64,000 nucleotides of DNA from Kitasatospora humi (GTDB taxonomy: Bacteria; Actinomycetota; Actinomycetes; Streptomycetales; Streptomycetaceae). The notes beneath the pieces are model-generated. The model was not told the DNA's origin, ran no database searches, and saw only the letters and a list, made by a program, of their open reading frames with translations. Location of the stretch: the NCBI RefSeq assembly GCF_020907985.1, contig NZ_JAJJPA010000015.1, forward strand, positions 1 through 64,000. Reading direction: 5' to 3'. This document shows, piece after piece, positions 59,780 to 64,000 of the stretch (position 1 is its first letter; the number at the start of each line of letters is the position of its first letter). Both the position numbers and the translations under genes were made by a program.

Positions 59780-60257
59780 GACGTTCCTTGCTGGCGGTTC
59801 AAGAGGTGTGCGGCTGCCGGGCAGTTGCTCCTCCCAGTGGTTGTAGCGCTTGACGAGACGCTGGTAGCGCCGGAAAGCGGGCAGCCGGTCAAGGTCCAGC
59901 CGTTCGAGGGACGCGGTGGCAGGCGGAGCCGGCGATTCCGGTGTTCGGCAGCCGACGGAACCGCTCGGGGGCTCCACCGCGGTAGGTGGCGTGTCGTCAG
60001 CGCCGGCCAGGTGACCGGGGTGCGTGTGGCGAACGGGAGTTCATCGATCCACCGTCGTGCGTGGCCCGACCCGTACCGACGATCGGGCAGGCGGATCGCC
60101 GTCCTCCGCCGGGACGTGTCCAGTGCCGGCCACGGGCGGTGCCAGGGCATCGGAGGCGGGGTCGCGTGCGGCCCGGTTCTCCGAAATCCGACTGACACAG
60201 GCTCGTCAGTGCGACAGGATGTCTGTTCGTCGTACTGGCGAGTGAAAGGCAGTCCGC
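59780..60257. other. Divergent intergenic region, 478 bases
   Basis: No convincing gene besides the in-frame extension of the DUF2079 gene to 59977. CTGAC...GTCAG near 60190 is a short inverted repeat upstream of the S9 gene. Confidence 0.4.
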
Positions 60258-62219
60258 ATGCCGCACCCCGCACCGACACGGATTCCCGAGCCGACCGAAC
60301 TGCTCACCGCGGAGCTGGTGGTGGACGTGGCCGCCCCCGTGGCGCCGGCCATCTCGCCGGACGGTCGCCTGGTGGCCTACGTCGTGGTCGCGAACAGCGG
60401 GAGGGACGGACGTCCGCACGGCTCTCTCTGGGTCGCCGCCGCCGATGGCAGCGCAGCCCCGCGCAGGTTGACCGACGGCACGGCCCACGACGCAGCCCCG
60501 AGATGGGCGCCGGACTCCGCTTCCCTGTTCTTCACCTCCGACCGCGAGGAGCAGGGCGCCGCTCAACTCCAGCGGATCCGTCCGGACGCCGGCGGGGACG
60601 CCGAGGCCGAGGCCCTGACCAGGTGGCGCGGGGGCATCTGCGACCACTACCCGCTCGCCGACGGCCGCACCGTCGCGCTGCTCGCCGAGGACGAGCCCAC
60701 CGCGGAGGACGAACGCCGGGCGGCCGAGGGCGACGACGCGAAGGTCTGGGGCCGGCACCTCCCGGTCACCCGGCTGCGCCTGCTCGACGTGGCGACCGGC
60801 GTGGTCCGCACCGTGGACGGCCTCGGGGACCGCGATGTCGTGGAGGTGACCCAGCGTCCGGACGGCGGCCCGCTGGCCGTGCTGAGCTGGGCCACCCCCG
60901 AGCTCGACCCCGGCGTCACCACGGCGAGACTGCATCTGGTCGCCCCGGGGACGGGAGCCGTCCAGGACCTGGGCCCAGTCGGATTCGAGGCGCAGTCCCC
61001 GGTCTGGTGGAACCACGACGGTGAATGGCACCTGGCCCACCTGGCGGTGACCCCGGGGCACTTGGTGGGCGCGCTCGCCGTGATCGACACGGTCCCGCCG
61101 GCGACCGGCCCGACCGTCGGGCAGCGCAATCTCACGGTCGGCATGTCCGCCTGCCCCACCGAGCTGGTGCAGGTCGCCGACGGGCCGCCGCTGGCGCTGT
61201 TCGCCGACGGGCTGGACACCGCGCTGCACCGGCTCGATCCGCGGTCGCTGCGGTTCCACCGACTGTCCTGCGTGCCGGGCATGCTCGCCGGGCTCACCGC
61301 GAGTCACTCCGGAGCGGGCCTCGCCGTGCTGATGAGCACCGCGCGCGAGCCCAAGAACGTCCACGCGGGACCCACGGGCGGGCCACTGCTCCGGCTCAGC
61401 GACACCAGCCCCGAACTGCGCACGATCCGCTGGGGCGTCCAGGAACGGCTCGGCTACCAGGCGGCCGACGGACTCCGGTTGGACGGTCTGCTGATCCTGC
61501 CTGTCGGCCGGACCCGGGACGAGGGCCCGTTCCCGCTCGTCACCATGGTCCACGGCGGCCCTTACTTCCGCCATGCCGACGAGTTCACGCTCAGTGTGGT
61601 CGACTGCGGCCAGTGGCTGGCGACCGCCGGATACGCGGTCTTCCTGCCCAATCCCCGGGGCGGGTCGGGCCACGGGCAGGAGTTCGCCGCCGTGGTGGCG
61701 GGCGCGGTGGGCGGTGACGAGTGGACCGACATCCTCGCCGGGATCGACCTGCTGGTCGCCGAGGGAGTCGCCGATCCCGAACGCTTGGGCATCTCCGGCT
61801 GGAGCCACGGCGGTTTCATGGCGGCCTGGGCCATCGGCCAGACCGAGCGGTTCAAGGCTGCCGTGACGGGCGCCGGCATCAGCGACTGGGGCATGCAGGC
61901 CGGGACCGGCGATTGGGGAGTCATGGACGCGGCGCTCGGTGGCAGCACCGGCTGGAACGGGCCGGGACCGCACATCCACGACCGGAACAGCCCGATCTCC
62001 TACGTGTCCCGGATCCGCACCCCGGTCCTGATCCTGCACGGCGAGGAGGACACCAACGTGCCACTCGGCCAGGCGGTCCACTTCCATCGCGCCCTGCGCC
62101 ACTTCGGCGTCGAGCAGGAGTTCGTCGTCTACCCCCGAGAGGGCCACGGGCTTCACGAGCGCGCCCATCAACTCGACGCCCTCCGGCGCATCCGCGCCTG
62201 GTACGACCGCTGGCTGTGA
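60258..62219 (+). CDS. S9-family prolyl oligopeptidase/acylaminoacyl-peptidase
   Basis: 653 residues. An N-terminal seven-blade propeller (VAPAISPDGRLVAYVVV, AAPRWAPDSASLFFTSDREEQ, ..WWNHDGEWHLAHLAV) covers a C-terminal alpha/beta-hydrolase: MVHGGPYFRHADEFTLSV, FLPNPRGGSGHGQEFAAV, nucleophile Ser in GWSHGGFMAAW near 515, Asp in HGEEDTNVPLGQ near 597, His in REGHGLHER near 629. No signal peptide, so cytoplasmic. Cleaves short peptides or acylated amino acids. Confidence 0.92.
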   Translation: MPHPAPTRIPEPTELLTAELVVDVAAPVAPAISPDGRLVAYVVVANSGRDGRPHGSLWVAAADGSAAPRRLTDGTAHDAAPRWAPDSASLFFTSDREEQGAAQLQRIRPDAGGDAEAEALTRWRGGICDHYPLADGRTVALLAEDEPTAEDERRAAEGDDAKVWGRHLPVTRLRLLDVATGVVRTVDGLGDRDVVEVTQRPDGGPLAVLSWATPELDPGVTTARLHLVAPGTGAVQDLGPVGFEAQSPVWWNHDGEWHLAHLAVTPGHLVGALAVIDTVPPATGPTVGQRNLTVGMSACPTELVQVADGPPLALFADGLDTALHRLDPRSLRFHRLSCVPGMLAGLTASHSGAGLAVLMSTAREPKNVHAGPTGGPLLRLSDTSPELRTIRWGVQERLGYQAADGLRLDGLLILPVGRTRDEGPFPLVTMVHGGPYFRHADEFTLSVVDCGQWLATAGYAVFLPNPRGGSGHGQEFAAVVAGAVGGDEWTDILAGIDLLVAEGVADPERLGISGWSHGGFMAAWAIGQTERFKAAVTGAGISDWGMQAGTGDWGVMDAALGGSTGWNGPGPHIHDRNSPISYVSRIRTPVLILHGEEDTNVPLGQAVHFHRALRHFGVEQEFVVYPREGHGLHERAHQLDALRRIRAWYDRWL

Positions 62220-62596
62220 ACCCGGGTGGGCAGGTGCGATCGACGAGTGGCGAAAGCCAGTCCTCCGGACTCCGCGGCCCGCCGCGGTCATGCTCACCAG
62301 CCTGCCGCGACCACAACCGCGTTCCGCCACCGCCGGAAGCGGTGGTGGGCGGTCGACCGGGCGCCGAACTCACGCGGCACCTCCGGCCGCCGCCCATCCG
62401 CCTCGAAGTGCCGGATCACACCTTCGAACCGCAGCCGCAGCCGCCCGGATGCGAGCCGTACTCGCCGGCCGGCACCCACGGCTCAATGAACTCCCGTTCT
62501 GCTGGCGGCAGTCGGGCTCGCGGCACGCGAAACGCCCACCGGATCAAGCCCCTTGCGAGGGCGAGGGCGCAGATCGATCACGGCTTGTTGCGCGCC
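62220..62596. other. Intergenic between convergent genes, no gene seen
   Basis: 377 bases; frames on both strands are Arg/Pro-rich. No clear hairpin. Confidence 0.4.
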
Positions 62597-63952
62597 CTAG
62601 TGGATTGACTCCAACTCCGCCCGCTGGAGGATCAGATCGGCTTCCGCGGCGACCGGGGGCAGCCGTCGGGCCTGACGTGTCCTCAGGCCGAGGTGGATCA
62701 GCACCGCGATCAACACCGGCGCGTAGGGGGCCGAGGGCAGCTGCCAGGACCAGGGCAGGCCCCGGCCGTCCTGGTTGGGCGCCAGCCACATGGCGTACGA
62801 CAGGAAGGCCACCGACACCGCGGCGAGCAGGCACCGGGCCGGCCAGGTGCGGGCCTCGGCGGCGAGCAGGACCAGCAGCGGGACGCACCAGACGAAGTGA
62901 TGGGTCCAGCTGATCGGCGAGATGAGCAGAGCGGCTACCGCGGTGGCCACCGCACCCCAGGCCTCGGCCCGGGGCAGCGCCGCCGCCGACCGGCCGGCCG
63001 CCACGGCCACGGCCAGGCCCAGCAGTCCGACCAGTGCTGCCACCACCATGACCGCGCTCCCGGGATGGTCGGTGTGCAGCAGCCGGGCCGCGACGCCGCG
63101 CAGCGACTGGTTGTCGACCAGCTGGACCTCGCCGACCCGCCGGGTGTCCCAGAGGTACCTCGTCCAGAAGCTGCCCGAGGCACCGGGCAGCGCCACCCAG
63201 CCGATCAGCGCGGCCGCCAGGAAGGTGCCGATCGAGACCGCCGCGGCCCGGACCTGACGGGTGAGCAGCAGGTAGACCACGAACAGCCCGGGAGTGATCT
63301 TGATGGCGGTGGCCAGCCCGATGCCGACGCCCTTGGGGGTGCGGGAGTCCGAGCGGGTCATGTCCCACAGGACCAGGCCGAGAACGGCAAGGTTGACCTG
63401 GCCGTACTGCAGGGTGGTGAAGACCGGCTCCAGCCAGACGCCGAAACCGGTCCCCAGGAGCACCGCGGCCGCGTGGTACCGCCGGCCGGACCAGCCCGCC
63501 AGCTTCACCGAGAGGTGGACGGCGACGGCCAGCAGGCCGATGTTGAGGAACATCACGATGATCCGCAGCGTCGCGGCCGGCACCCAGGCGCTCGGCGCGA
63601 AGAGCAGCGCCGCGAACGGCGGGTAGGTGGCGGCCAGGTTCCAGCCGGGCAGCCGCATCGCGTACAGGTCCTGGCCGTGCACCACGGCCGCGCCCTCGGC
63701 CCGGTAGACCAGCATGTCCACCATCGAGTGGTGCTGGTGGTACCGGAGCGCGGCGAACACCGCGAGGGACAGCAGCGACAGGACGGCGGCCGGCCAGACG
63801 GCCGACTGCACCGTACGGGGGATGGCGGGACCGTCGGACGTGTGACCCCGGCCCGGTTCGCCCCAGAATCGCCGATCACTCGCGTGCACTGGGACGACCC
63901 CCTGTTGAGACAGCCCGGGCCATCCCTCGGCCCGGACGAGATCTGCCACCAT
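62597..63952 (-). CDS. GT87-type (DUF2029) membrane glycosyltransferase
   Basis: 451 residues, about ten membrane helices. DMLVYRAEGAAVVHGQDLYA near 78 carries the conserved Asp of polyprenyl-phosphate-mannose users, then NLAATYPPFAALLFAP, TTLQYGQVNLAVLGLVLWD, GIGLATAIKITPGLFVVYLL, NQSLRGVAARLL, SPISWTHHFVWCVPLL, all typical of GT87 mannosyltransferases. Transfers mannose to lipid or glycan acceptors on the outer membrane face. The start near the window edge (63952) is uncertain. Confidence 0.88.
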   Translation of the reverse strand: MVADLVRAEGWPGLSQQGVVPVHASDRRFWGEPGRGHTSDGPAIPRTVQSAVWPAAVLSLLSLAVFAALRYHQHHSMVDMLVYRAEGAAVVHGQDLYAMRLPGWNLAATYPPFAALLFAPSAWVPAATLRIIVMFLNIGLLAVAVHLSVKLAGWSGRRYHAAAVLLGTGFGVWLEPVFTTLQYGQVNLAVLGLVLWDMTRSDSRTPKGVGIGLATAIKITPGLFVVYLLLTRQVRAAAVSIGTFLAAALIGWVALPGASGSFWTRYLWDTRRVGEVQLVDNQSLRGVAARLLHTDHPGSAVMVVAALVGLLGLAVAVAAGRSAAALPRAEAWGAVATAVAALLISPISWTHHFVWCVPLLVLLAAEARTWPARCLLAAVSVAFLSYAMWLAPNQDGRGLPWSWQLPSAPYAPVLIAVLIHLGLRTRQARRLPPVAAEADLILQRAELESIH

Positions 63953-64000
63953 ATCCGACCCGTATGTGTGCAGCCTGTGAGGATGGATTCGTATGCGATC

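Overview
This is a GC-rich actinobacterial chromosome segment, most likely Streptomyces or Kitasatospora. The main evidence is the strong G/C third-position bias, frequent GTG starts, GTGA/ATGA start-stop overlaps, and a conserved core set: a glnA2-type glutamine synthetase paralogue, glnE, nadE, panB, a type I methionine aminopeptidase, an F420 reductase and an AfsR/SARP regulator. LAxTG (class E) sorting, SpoIIE-type phosphatase and DUF2079 proteins also fit. The genus is inferred from protein resemblance; no 16S gene is present. I found no rRNA, tRNA or CRISPR array.

Bases 1 to about 9,050 are an accessory region. The 3' tip of a polymorphic toxin and its presumed immunity gene enter from the left edge. 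Two further toxin tips follow (941-1344, frameshifted; 6954-7292, intact with its own immunity gene). Each begins exactly at the end of a Hint/pretoxin domain (HTYYVLAGTTPVLVHN), as expected for orphan toxin modules stored behind a full-length toxin gene. Between them lies the wreck of an actinomycete integrative element (AICE): tyrosine integrase, excisionase, a small coupled gene, a RepSA-type replication initiator that has lost its HUH catalytic segment and reading frame, and a GntR regulator, plus a ParE-like toxin-antitoxin pair. A paired repeat (two TGACGGCA units 12-13 bp apart) occurs three times, at 1534, 6839 and 7828, bracketing both the AICE remnant and the third toxin module. This suggests recombinase-assisted assembly of the toxin array. 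A broken IS110-type transposase closes the region.

Bases 9,370 to 16,160 hold a large unrecognised alpha-solenoid protein, two tiny coupled genes, a secreted beta-propeller-like protein and several short tandem repeats, including four copies of a 58-bp unit that run into the end of hemC.

Bases 16,164 to 45,220 are ordinary chromosome. Cofactor and metabolic genes are hemC, npdG, panB, nadE, glnA2 and glnE. Regulators are PadR, the large SARP-NB-ARC-TPR protein and TetR. Transport genes are a DrrAB-like ABC exporter and a 14-helix MFS exporter next to TetR with two palindromic operators. Also present are a site-2 protease, a Phd-VapC pair whose VapC has lost one catalytic acid, and a DUF11 wall-anchored protein between glnA2 and glnE.

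Bases 45,220 to 64,000 carry an XRE-TPR regulator beside a TPR paralogue without the DNA-binding domain, an orphan PII protein, an ESX-like WXG100 cluster, a ROK regulator, an esterase lipoprotein, a hemerythrin, an exported PAD/PAS-repeat protein, DUF1697 and ArsC-like genes, a SpoIIE phosphatase, a second DUF2079 protein, an S9 peptidase and a GT87-type membrane glycosyltransferase.
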